Under the pieces are notes generated by a model. It was not told where the DNA came from. It saw only the letters and a list, made by a program, of their open reading frames with translations, and did no database searches. Shown here in pieces: positions 36,375-46,515 of a stretch of DNA of 64,000 nt (position 1 is the first letter of the stretch; each line of letters opens with the position of its first letter). The stretch lies in contig JAOTOL010001463.1 in NCBI GenBank assembly GCA_034440575.1, positions 353,501 through 417,500 of the forward strand. Direction: 5' to 3'. Source of the DNA: Imbricaverruca yamaguchii (Eukaryota; Arthropoda; Thecostraca; Neoverrucidae). Made by a program: the position numbers and the translations under genes.

Positions 36375-38760
36375 ATAAGATCCTTGGCATATTTACGAAA
36401 CCCTCAAACGAACACGATATGGTTGAAACAGCACAGGCATCATTTCACATTTCGCATCATCCTGCCTGAAAGGCATCATTTCACTTTTGTCCTCAATGAA
36501 CTGTCATTTCCCCGGCTGAACATGGAAGATGAGGCTCTGTTAACAATGTGGACGACCAAAAACGTCTCCTGCGAATGTCTTACCTGGAGCACATTTCTGA
36601 AAGACAACGCTATGACCTTGGCGACGTGAAGCTGGTCGAAGCAGGTGAGAGCCACTACTGAGCAATCCAATTGCACATCTTTGGCGCACTTAGCGGTCTA
36701 CGACTGAACTGTGTTTCGTGATCTACTAGTTATGCTGTTTTCCTACGTCACACAAGCAGTATGAAATTTGACGTCACTGATACCCTTACACTGGTACTTG
36801 TATGACGGCCTTTCACATCTTCCATGAGCAGCTCGTGATAACAATCTCCTCTTTCCTGTTTGTGAAAACTCCTTGAATAATGAAGGCATCGCTACGGCGG
36901 AAGCCTATGACGGAACTTGTACCACGCCGTGGGATCGCTGATGGCTTGTAGCGGGCTTTTAGCATCACCTGGAACAGCCCCAAACTCATCCGGAGGATCG
37001 CTTTTCCTCCTACAAAACCATTGCCACATGTCAATACGCACAGCACGCTTCACACACTGGCGATTTTCGAGTATTTCTGACTGTTAACGAACGCTCATTA
37101 CTGGTGCGAGCTTCAGCCACCAGACATGCATCCTGTTTGTAGTTTTGCTCCGAAGATACCGAATGGCAGATTAGCAGTGTAATTTCACCCCTGCTTTCAA
37201 TTTGAGTTATTATGCGCTGGTTACTTTATTGCAAGAAACACAATATCCTTAAGTGTAAAACATGGAATGAACTCCCAATTTCTCGCCAACAAAGTGGAGT
37301 CATTCCAACTGCGACGGGACGTACGTGAAATTATTTCAATTTCAACTGCTTTGAGTACGAGAGAGGAGTCAATCCGGAAGCACCGAACTCCATCTAGCTC
37401 AACTCCAATACACTGGCCGTGGACTTACGCCGAAGAAGCGTTCTCAACACGGAAGAAAAAGCAGTTGGGTGGGGAGGGCGCATTGCGTGGCGCAAGTACA
37501 ATTTATGACAGCGTACAACAGATCAGGATTCGTCGGAAGCATGACAGCAAAGAAGGAGTGGTAGATGCCAACGCAGAAGGCATGTGGCATAAAGCACAGA
37601 AGACAATCTGCGTGCACACCCGCCTTGAAGGTTTTGCAATTCTCAGCCGTAGCGGGCTTTGAGCGCTTCCGGTCCCACGGACGTCAGTGCATGGTGCAGC
37701 GTCGCGCCGCGAACGTTATAAACGTACAACGTCGGCATGCCAGTAAGGCTATCAAAATTCCCGACCAAGAATGCTAGAGCACCCTATCGAGTTAATATAC
37801 TCTTAACACGCAAAGCTCAAATGCAACGCAACATAGCCCATTCTCCATGGATGGATACTGGCGTTCTTTTATGGGTACCTATGTGCACCCTTGAAAATTG
37901 TCCAACGGCCCTAAGGCTTATAATGGAATCAGACGAGGAAACAGTCCTGGAAGTCGTATTCAATACAAAAACACCCCTGAACATTTGCGCACTTATCCAC
38001 CTATGTTGTTATCGGAAAATACGGTGATCATGTATCCAGGCTGCAGACGCACAAGCTCCACTCACGTTCGCTGCTCCAGCCAAAGCTCACTGCAAGGTCA
38101 TGCCAGCCACGCGGAGCGCCTTTCCAGAGTGCAAGCAGCAAGATACAAGGAACACACCCCGGGCACGGTTGTGGATGCTGCACTGCGTCGTTCAACATTC
38201 GTCATGTTGGCAGCACGTCTATCAGCTCGCTTGTTTTGCGAATTTAGCTGCTGCATCACCAAACTGGTGCGCCGACGACCGCACACTTCGACCGTGTCCC
38301 GTTAGCCATGCCTGTGCAGTGTGGCAGTGAGGCTTTCCTGAAGTCCGCGATCGGGCTGTTCAAGGCGACCGCCCGACACAAACGCTCGCCGGCCGCCACC
38401 CGTCACGAAAAACGCCGCCCGGGTCAGGGCTGGAGGTGCTGACAACGCCAACCCGCCATAAAAACCAAGGCAGCGCGGCGGCCGTCCGGCGGCCGTCGCA
38501 ATACAGGCACGCTGCGCCAACGCATGCGGCTGTAATCCGCGCAACGCCAATGGCAAACTCACTTCCTGGTGCGGCAAGAAGCTTGCCATTCTTTGCGAAG
38601 AGTCCACCTAATAGCGTCTCCTTGTTCTGCGTCATATTTTACGTTGTTGTATGCACCATGTTTGTCCTTGTGCTGCGCATCAGTATGCGCCGAGTACACC
38701 CGAAGACGTACCTCCAAGAAGCATCACACCACTCGTCACATCCGTCACACATCATTCCCT
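36375..38760. other. non-coding DNA, no gene recognised
   Basis: Unique sequence, GC-rich around 38100-38530. A 131-codon plus frame at 37267-37662 and a 135-codon plus frame at 37898-38305 are not recognisable as known proteins. Confidence 0.45.
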
Positions 38761-38767
38761 TATATAT

Positions 38768-38832
<65 letters not shown>
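38761..38832. repeat. (TA)n microsatellite
   Basis: TATATATACACACACATATA followed by an uninterrupted TA run to about 38832. Confidence 0.96.
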
Positions 38833-38833
<1 letters not shown>

Positions 38834-40329
38834 GGAAAAAATTCCGTCATTTACACCTGGTGTGACCTCGACGGGTGACCGCCACCAACAACTTCTTCCC
38901 CATCAGACTATTGTATTTTGAGGGTGTACTCGATAGGAATATTGACAGTGTATTCTAACCATGCTGTTGTAAGATCCTCATATGAAGTGAAATGCAAGTT
39001 TATTTATCAGATTGGAAGATACAAATCACACCACCAACCACAGCGAAAGCTCCATGTAATACGGCGCTTCCGTGGTCCGAACCAGTACTAACATAGAATG
39101 CACGTCGGAGCACGCTGGCAGAAAGAAAATCGACGTCCAGTTCGTATACAAAGGAGCATGCTTGCTACAGTTGTGATCACATTAAATAATAAATTACATT
39201 GCAGTGATAACGTAGTTTCTTTCATTTTTCGCACAGAAAAAAACTAACAGTATATTGGCACGCCACGTCTACTATTGCAATACGGTAATCGTGTGTTGCA
39301 TTAGTCCATTAACAATTTATGAATGAAATGTACTCATCGGTTCAAGTAAAATTTGAGTAGCACCTACTGATCTGAAAGTGCAATACAGGGGCGCCGTCAG
39401 AATTTTCTTAAAGATGGGCCAACCTACAAAAAAGAAAAGTAAGCAAAGACCACATTCGGCGCGTGAAGGGCGCCGAAAATTTCTGGTTTTGCGTGATGAA
39501 ACTCTCCAAATTTATGGTTTGATCGAGCGTATTTTTGGTTGCTCCGGGAGTCCGAGCTCCCTTGGCTGTGCCTTTGGTAGAAGTTTTGCAGCACGACAGG
39601 GACCTAGCTGGTACCTTAGTTACTAGCTGATTTCAGGATCGCTGGGGAAGGTCCAGCATAGAGGCTTTACGTCTCTCTGGAAGACAAATGTTTGCGTTCA
39701 CTTTTCCCTTCTCTGCCAGGCCGCCAAGCACGTGTTAGTGTCGGCTCTCTTCTTCATTCACGTGTCACTGTCACTCGCAGTCATTCCCTGATCCTTTCAA
39801 CCGCTTTGTCTGCACACGCCCACCTATACTCCAAACAGGCAGTAGATGGGAGTATATAGTCCCCCTCCCCCCTATGCTCCCACACCATATTTCCCCGGAC
39901 TATCGGATCTGTCCCTGCACCACCCATAGCAGATAGCGTACCCCCACCCCGCACCCCACCCACCATACTCTGTCACCTGATCTGGCGTGGCGACGGTCAG
40001 CGCCCCCGGAAGAGCGCGCAGTCGGCCCGGGAAGACGACATCATGGGCGGGAGGCCGGGATTAGGCCTACCGGGGGTCCTGACTAGCCCCGAGCCACGTG
40101 CAATCCAGGGGGTCACGGTCGGGCACCGTTACACCACCCGGAGCATCTCACATGGCCACGGTGACACGACACGACTGGAGAGACTCGAGGGACCATCCCG
40201 TCCCTATCGGAGGTGGCAAGTACGTGGACAGAAGAATAGACTCCATTTTATTCAGGTGTGGGGTGAGGCGGAATACATCTTCAAGGTGAATAAAATTTGG
40301 ACAATCCTTCTATTTCATCCAACTGCATA
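38833..40329. other. non-coding DNA, no gene recognised
   Basis: Unique sequence. 40022-40290 is GC-rich and resembles no element I can name. Confidence 0.45.
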
Positions 40330-40333
40330 TTAA

Positions 40334-41230
40334 CCCGCGCCATCTTTCCGGTCAGATCCTCACACCCCGTTTCGGAGGGGGGGCGGCGGTTAGTAATCCC
40401 CCTCTAAAATCCAGACTAAGCATCGCACGAAAACGAAAGAGGTGTCATCGGAAAGCGCTCAACGAGTAGGGTCCGGGTCCACCCCCAACACATCTTCCCC
40501 AAAAGTGACGTCACCCTGGTGGTTATATTTTCACTACTTTTCACGACTTACATTATGTTTTTGGCTATGGGGAGTTCATTTTTGGGATACATGAAAAGAA
40601 AAGAAATTATTTGGAATGAGGAAAGGACAGCGAAATCGACAAGGGCTATATTTTTTTGGGCCCCCCAAAATAAAAGTTATATTTTTTGAAATTTGAAATT
40701 TGGGGGTTTCAAGTTTTCTTTAATTTTCCTTTTCCAAATGGGTAGGGAATACTGAGAAACGTTGCTGGAAGTCAACTTGCCCACATAAAAATGCTTACTT
40801 TAGTCAGAATCCTCTATTTGAACTGCAAGTTGGCAAATGCGCAAAATTTATATGTAGTCAAAAACGAAAAAAAAAATTCCTCTCTTATGTTTTGTTGCAT
40901 CCCTAAGGATCAGCGAACGCTGAAAGTGTCATTGAAATATCTGTAACCGTTAAAGCATGACGACTAGTTGGGGGGGGGGGGCTTAGGGGCGCATCGACTG
41001 CAGTGGTCATGCAGCAATGACGACTAGTTAAACTTTTTTGGAGGTGACCTCACTTGACCTTGATTAACTCGTTGATTCCAGATGACCTGACTTCAAAAGT
41101 TTGAAACAACATGCCAAATTGATGTGGGGAAAAGGTATGCCAAATTTGGGCGCGCTGCCGCGCGCCGTTCGTCCACTATCTGCGAAAAACATGAAGGGGG
41201 GTTGACGACCCCTCCCCGAGACGGGACGGG
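40334..41230 (+). mobile_element. non-autonomous piggyBac-type element, copy 3
   Basis: An 897-bp copy with perfect TTAA at 40330-40333 and 41231-41234. It begins CCCGCGCCATCTTTCCGG and ends GAGACGGGACGGG. It carries a 47-bp insertion (40970-41016) that explains most of its extra length over copies 1 and 2. No transposase frame. Confidence 0.85.
40970..41016. mobile_element. 47-bp insertion with 13-bp direct repeats inside copy 3
   Basis: ATGACGACTAGTT occurs at 40957-40969 and again at 41017-41029. The intervening 47 bp starts with a run of 11 G and continues CTTAGGGGCGCATCGACTGC, which is the inverse of the sequence at 23416-23452. The corresponding site in the other copies is uninterrupted. 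This is consistent with a short, truncated retro-inserted fragment with a target-site duplication. Confidence 0.7.
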
Positions 41231-41472
41231 TTAATAGCCTACAGCTTAAAGTTGTGCTTTTTCCTGGACAAAACAACTTCAAACAATTGGTTATCCATCT
41301 CCAGCCTCAATACCATACTGGACAAAATTCGAAAATATTTTCCACTGTTCTCTCCCTCCCCCTCCAGCTACTCCGTTTCACGTATTAACATAGTCGTCAC
41401 CCAGGTAATCCCTCTGATGTTTTGGAAGTCATACATGATTAGCATTTATTGACCGTGGCATTTCAATCTTAA

Positions 41473-41689
41473 CCGGCGCCTTCTTGGGTGTCTTTTCCCA
41501 CCCCTCCCCCTTAATTTTCCGCGGAAAGTGAAAAACGGCGGGAGGCAACGCATCGAAAATTGGCATATCATTTCCCATATCGATTTGGCATGTCGTGTTC
41601 AGATTTTGAGGTCAGGTCATCTACGGTCACTGTTTGTCATGGTCAAGTGAGCTCACCCCAAAAAAGTTCCACCAGTCATCATGCTTTAA
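41473..41689 (-). mobile_element. older inverted piggyBac-type element (copy 5), left piece
   Basis: Reads as the reverse complement of the 3' part of the family. AATTGGCATATCATTTCCCA and GTTCCACCAGTCATCATGC correspond to the family's TGGGAAAAGGTATGCCAAATT and GTGACGACTGGTTGAAC segments. It is preceded by TTAA at 41469-41472. It stops exactly at the TTAA where copy 4 begins, and its continuation is at 42560. Confidence 0.78.
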
Positions 41690-42555
41690 CCCTCCAGTCT
41701 CTCTGGTCAGCTCCTCACACCCCGTCTCTGGGGGGGGGGGGGCATGGGAACCCTCTAAAATCCAAACTAAGCGTCGCACGAAAACGAAAGAGGTGTCATC
41801 TTTAAGTGCTCGACGAGTAGGGCCCGGGTCCATCCCAAAACAACTTTACCCGAAAATAACGTCACTAGGGGGGGGGGGCTAGATTTTCACTACCTTCCAC
41901 GACTTTCATTATGTTTTTGGCTCAGGGGAGTATATTTTTTGGGATGTTTGTGAAGAAAAAAAGGGATATTTGACAATAAAAATTTGGAAGTACAGCGAAA
42001 TCGACCGGAGCCATACGATATTTTTGCCCCCTTGCCCCCCCCCCCTACAAAAATAATGAACTTGACAACCAAAATTATGAGTTTTCCAGTGTTCTTTAAT
42101 TTTTATTTTGCAATGGGTAGCGCAGACCGAGAAACGTTGTTCAAAGTCAACTTACTGTAATAAAGAAATTCTTACTTTAGCCAGAATCTTTAGCCGATTT
42201 GAACTCCAATGGGCAAATATGAAAAATTTATAAGTAGTCAAAAACAGTAAAAGAGGAAAAATTCCTCTGGTACGTTTGATTGTATCCCAAAATATAAGCG
42301 AACGCTGCAAGTTTCATTAAAATATCTGTATCCGTTAAAGCGTGACGACTGGTTGAACATTTTTGGGGGTGACCTAACTTGACCTAGATTAACTCGTTGC
42401 CCTAGGTGACCTGACTCCGAAAGTTTGACATGACATGCCAAATTGATGTGGGAAAAGGTATGCCAAATTTCGGCGCGCTATCCCGCTCCGTTCGTTCACT
42501 ATCCGCGAAAAACCTGAGGGGGCGGTTGAAGACCCCCTCCCCGGTACCGCGCGGG
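41690..42555 (+). mobile_element. non-autonomous piggyBac-type element, copy 4 (nested)
   Basis: An 866-bp copy bounded by TTAA at 41686-41689 and 42556-42559. It begins CCCTCCAGTCTCTCTGG and ends CGCGCGGG. It is more diverged at its termini than copies 1-3. It sits inside the older inverted copy at that copy's internal TTAA (the family's GCTTTAACGG). Confidence 0.82.
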
Positions 42556-43320
42556 TTAACTGGTAAAGATATTTGAATGAAACTTCCAGCGTTTACTTAT
42601 TTTTTAGACTGAACAAAACGCACCAGATACATTTCTGAAGGTGTGCGTGTTTCGTGAATTATTTGTTTTCCTTCTTTGCCCATGAGGGCTAAAGTCGAAG
42701 GTTTTGGCTAAAGTACGCACTTCTTATGAGCCGAAGCTTACTTGAAGCAACGTTTCTCGGTGCGACTTTCTAGTTAGACTGTTTGCATCTAAAAAAAAAT
42801 AGGCACTGGAAGTTTCATTAAAATATTTTTACACGTTAAAGTACGACGGCAGGTTGAACTTTTTGGGGGTAACCTCACTTGACCTTGACAAACTTGGTGG
42901 CCGTAGATGACCTGACCTTAAAATCTGAACACGACATGCCAAACGGAGGTGGGAAATGGTAAGCATCCAAAAATGCAAAGCTAAAAAATTTTGGGTGGGC
43001 AAACATTTTTCAACCACAGTCTATTTAACCTTCCTTTTCTAATTGCAAATTGTCTTGTTTTTACAATCTTCGCCAAAATGAATTCGCCAGAACCAAAACC
43101 ATGATGCCAGTCGTGAACATAAACCCCTGGTGGCGTCTTATTTTGAGGTGACTAATTTTTGTGGTGGTTTCTGATCCTACCCGTCGAGCGCTTTCCTATA
43201 ACAATTCTTTCGTTTTCGTGTAATGCCTAGTTTTGAGATTAGCTGGGAGGTTTTGTAATGATCCCCCCTCCCCCGGGGACTGGACGTGCAGATTTGACCG
43301 GAAAGACCAAAGTATACGGG
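42556..43320 (-). mobile_element. older inverted copy 5, right piece
   Basis: Continues the inverse of the family after copy 4: AATGAAACTTCCAGCGTTTA (family: cgaacgctgcaagtttcatt), CAACGTTTCTCGGTGCG, then CGAGCGCTTTCCTATAACA and TTTGACCGGAAAGACC, ending CGGG at 43320 next to TTTG (decayed TTAA). A forward-oriented family fragment interrupts it at about 42795-42965. Confidence 0.75.
42795..42965 (+). mobile_element. forward-oriented fragment of the same family (copy 6)
   Basis: Contains GGAAGTTTCATTAAAATAT, CACGTTAAAGTACGACGGC, CCTCACTTGACCTTGAC and CATGCCAAACGGAGGTGGG in the order of the family's 3' half. It lies within the inverted copy 5. No termini are visible, so it may be a truncated insertion or a recombination product. 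Confidence 0.65.
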
Positions 43321-43324
43321 TTTG

Positions 43325-43985
43325 AGCAAGTCCGAGAACACCTTAGTTCGCTATTGGAGTTTTGAGGGCAAGCAATGGGCGTTTGGAATCTTGGAGGCAA
43401 GCACAGTGTCCGTAGCCCCGGAAGCCTAACAAGATAAATATGAACTGGAGTCAGTCAGAATGGCGCAATACGTGTAACGACACGGACACCACAGCTGCCA
43501 CTGCCTTCTGAACTGACGGAGTGCACCGAAATGTAGTTACTCAACACTAGTCGACTTAGAAAGTGTACAAGGAAGTTCTTAGATCGTTTATCTATGTGTC
43601 CGGATAGTCTCCACTTCACATTTTATCACTTCATCACCTCATACCACGCATAGAATGCTCATGCAGCATCATCAGGCAGCTATGTCTGGCATGCATGGCC
43701 TCGAGATGAAGACTAGAGTCGTCAAGGCACGCTGTACCTGCACGCTCTTATAGCGTGCGGACGTGTCTGAGTCGTGAACTACAGAACATTCAAAATAAGA
43801 TCACCAGTTTTATAAAGGACGTGAAGGAAAAACAAATGACTTGATTCTTCACGTTTGTGATTTAACTTTGACCATCATTTATGTTTAAAGTTGTGTACCC
43901 GCATATATTTTACCACTGTATGACATTGTTGTATAATAATATTACTTTGGATTCCCAATTGCATAAAATGCAATAAAATCCAATA
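43325..43985. other. non-coding DNA, no gene recognised
   Basis: Unique sequence. Nothing recognised. Confidence 0.5.
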
Positions 43986-44033
43986 TAATACAATGCAATC
44001 CACTGGAGTATAATAATTAACACGCGCACGTCC

Positions 44034-44055
44034 GGGGGGCAGATATCTGCCCCCC
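44034..44055. repeat. 22-bp perfect palindrome GGGGGGCAGAT/ATCTGCCCCCC
   Basis: A perfect inverted repeat without spacer, lying 14 bp after TTAACACGCG (TTAA at about 44017). It could be the subterminal part of another TTAA-type element, but no opposite end is found. Confidence 0.85.
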
Positions 44056-44159
44056 TGCGGTTTTCCCTAATTTGTCGCCAAACTAATCGGCTTAGCAAGG
44101 CCAAACCCCGCATAGCTGTTCATTGATCTTTTCCGCATATCTTCATATATTTTTAACCT

Positions 44160-44345
44160 TGGGTCATCTCAGGTCAGGTCACCAGGTCAGGCGAAGTGAC
44201 CCAACTACACTCGGAGTTTTAGGTGGCATAACTTTCACAATAATTGGGCAATTGATTTCAAACTTATAACACGTCATGATCTCATCATGGACCATCACAT
44301 ATATATCGTTTTTTTCGTAGCATTGACCTGAGGTCAGGTCGCGGC
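44160..44345. repeat. AGGTCA-rich segment, possible dispersed repeat
   Basis: Contains AGGTCAGGTCACCAGGTCA near 44173 and the 13-bp palindrome TGACCTGAGGTCA at 44324-44336. AGGTCA is the nuclear-receptor half-site. Repeat family unknown. Confidence 0.4.
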
Positions 44346-44349
44346 CATG

Positions 44350-44811
44350 GCTTCCCCCATTATAAGGCTATGTTGGATGTTGTAAGGGCCGCTAATGCGA
44401 GTGTAGGAAACCGAGACCGTTCTGAACTCAGCCGGGGCAAAACAGTCGAAGGAACTTGGCGATATGATTCAAGGGCTGAAGGGATTCACACAAATATATA
44501 ACGTGGCTACCCGTCCAGCCATGTTCAAACATTTCCCTACAGTTCAATGTTTAATCTGTCACGATCCTCTAAGAGTATTCCAAATAATTACTGAACATAC
44601 TTCATCGTGAATTACTTTGTGCGTGTTGCACATTATGTGAGGCATAATTATTTATGATTATTCCTTTCTTTCAAGCAAGGGAATTCAATTCGATGTGTTA
44701 CTTCTTCACAAATATCGTCCAAAATAGGACACACGTCCCTTTGCTCGGTAATTTCCCCCTTATCTTATCGTCTCACCAGCCTTTCAGCTGCCATAATTTC
44801 AGCTGCCAAAC
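44350..44811. other. non-coding DNA, no gene recognised
   Basis: Unique AT-rich sequence before the 25-bp array. Confidence 0.5.
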
Positions 44812-45452
44812 AACGTCAGCGACACTGCCATCAGCAGCATCAGCGACACTGTCAGCCAACAGCGTCTGCGACACTGTCAGCCAACAGCATCAGCGACACT
44901 GTCAGCCAGCAGCGTCAGGGACTCTGTCAGTCAGCAGCGTCAGCGACACTGTCAGCCAGCAGCATCAGCGACACTGTCAGCCAGCAGCATTAACGACACT
45001 GTCAGCCAGCAGCGTCAGCGATACTGCCAGTCAGCAGCGTCAGCGACACTGTCAGCCAGTAGCATCAGCGACACTGTCAGCCAACAGCGTCAGCGATACT
45101 GCCAGTCAGCAGCGTCAGCGACACTGTCAGCCAGTAGCATCAGCGACACTGTCAGCCAACAGCGTCGGCGACACTGCCAGCCAGCAGCATCAGCGATACT
45201 GCCAGTCAGCAGCGTCAGCGACACTGCAGCCAGTAGATCAGCGACACTGTAGCACGTCAGCCAGCAGCATCAGCGACACTGCCAGTCAGCAGCGTCAGCG
45301 ACACTGCCAGCCAGCAGCGTCAGCGACACTGTCAGCCAGCAGCATCAGCGATACTGCCAGTCAGCAGCGTCAGCGACACTGCCAGCCAGCAGCGTCAGCG
45401 ACACTGTCAGCTAGCAGCATCAGCGACACTGCCAGCCAGCAGCGTCGGCGCA
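44812..45452. repeat. 25-bp minisatellite, about 26 copies
   Basis: Units of CAGCGACACTGTCAGCCAGC plus AGCGT or AGCAT (25 bp). A 75-bp block of three unit variants is duplicated exactly (45018-45092 and 45093-45167), showing higher-order organisation. Because 25 is not divisible by three, a plus frame (44654-45493, 279 codons) cycles through three peptides (SDTVSQQ, HQRHCQP, SATLSAS). It stays open because none of the three phases contains a stop. Confidence 0.93.
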
Positions 45453-45454
45453 CT

Positions 45455-46404
45455 CTCCGGCTGGAAGTATGTCCTGCCACTTGCTGGCTTTAACCGGCAT
45501 GAGTCAGTTCGCACCTACATACAATACGAAAACAAATTTGGATACGACATGCTTTGAATGCAGTAAGATTAAAATAAATCAATGAAGGGGTGGGAAGATG
45601 AGCTGCTGAACATTTAAAAATGACAACCTTAACTAAGAATAAGCTTAATTGCGGTTTTGGTGAACGAATCTTCGGTGTCGTAATAAGGTTAACGTTGTGC
45701 ATATAAATAGGTCATATTTGTTCAGTAATTATTTTCCAAATTCTGTCAACATAAAATCGTAAAACAATGGTACGACTCAAGTAAGCACGTATGTTGTGCG
45801 CGGCAGGAGACAATCACTTAGATCAGATATATCCATTTAATAATTTCTCCCGTTTTTATTTTCTGCCTACTCTCTACCACTTCTACCAGTTCTACTTCCA
45901 GTCAGGCGGTCTTAAGCGGCTGAGGCCGGTGGCAGACAACTTAGGGCCGGTGCTGACAACCGTAACCTGCGGACACCATCCAAAAACGCCGAGCTTCAGT
46001 TCTGCAACACCAGATGGCAGCCGGAGTGGAATACTGCACCAGCAGCTGGGGAAACACTGCACCGAGTTGACTGGCGGCAAGACTTTCTTGGCGAGACACA
46101 AGGATCGGCATGCGACGGCCGTGTGACGAACGTGCGAGCGCTCATGTGGCCACAGAGCACTCGGAAAATGAGTGTTGGTCCGCCATTTTTATCAAAATGA
46201 ACTCCATGTAAAGCGGACTTCGCAGGCCACGCCCACCGACTGCGTTTTGAAGGGGCACCATCAGGACACTACGTAGGACCTAAGGAATGAAGAATTCCCG
46301 AAGGAGCGTGCTGCCCCCGACAGGCGCCTCCGGACAAGCCAAATGGTTGGACAGCCACCCGACATAGGCTCTCTCGTGGTAAGGGGAACGCACAAGGCAG
46401 GTGC
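45455..46404. other. non-coding DNA, no gene recognised
   Basis: Unique sequence. A CCGCCATTTTTATC motif near 46180 resembles a YY1-type site, but nothing else supports a promoter. Confidence 0.45.
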
Positions 46405-46436
46405 CATAAAGACATAACGACATAAAGACATAAAAG
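46405..46436 (-). repeat. 8-bp tandem repeats at the CR1 3' end
   Basis: Four octamers on plus: CATAAAGA, CATAACGA, CATAAAGA, CATAAAAG. This is the expected 3' terminus of CR1-type elements and is used here to place the end of the element. Confidence 0.85.
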
Positions 46437-46515
46437 ATTAGTGCAACTATGAGCCACAAGGGCCCTTCTTGGTTGCACTCTGTACACTGAACCAGTTACC
46501 CACCAAATCTGTCAA

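Noticed and set aside
36137..36469. Tyrosine/isoleucine frames over (TA)n (also at 52.7 and 38.8 kb)
   Set aside because: Dinucleotide repeat artefacts on both strands.
44654..45493. A 279-codon glutamine/serine/histidine-rich plus frame
   Set aside because: Explained by the 25-bp array cycling through three stop-free phases. No start context or domain.
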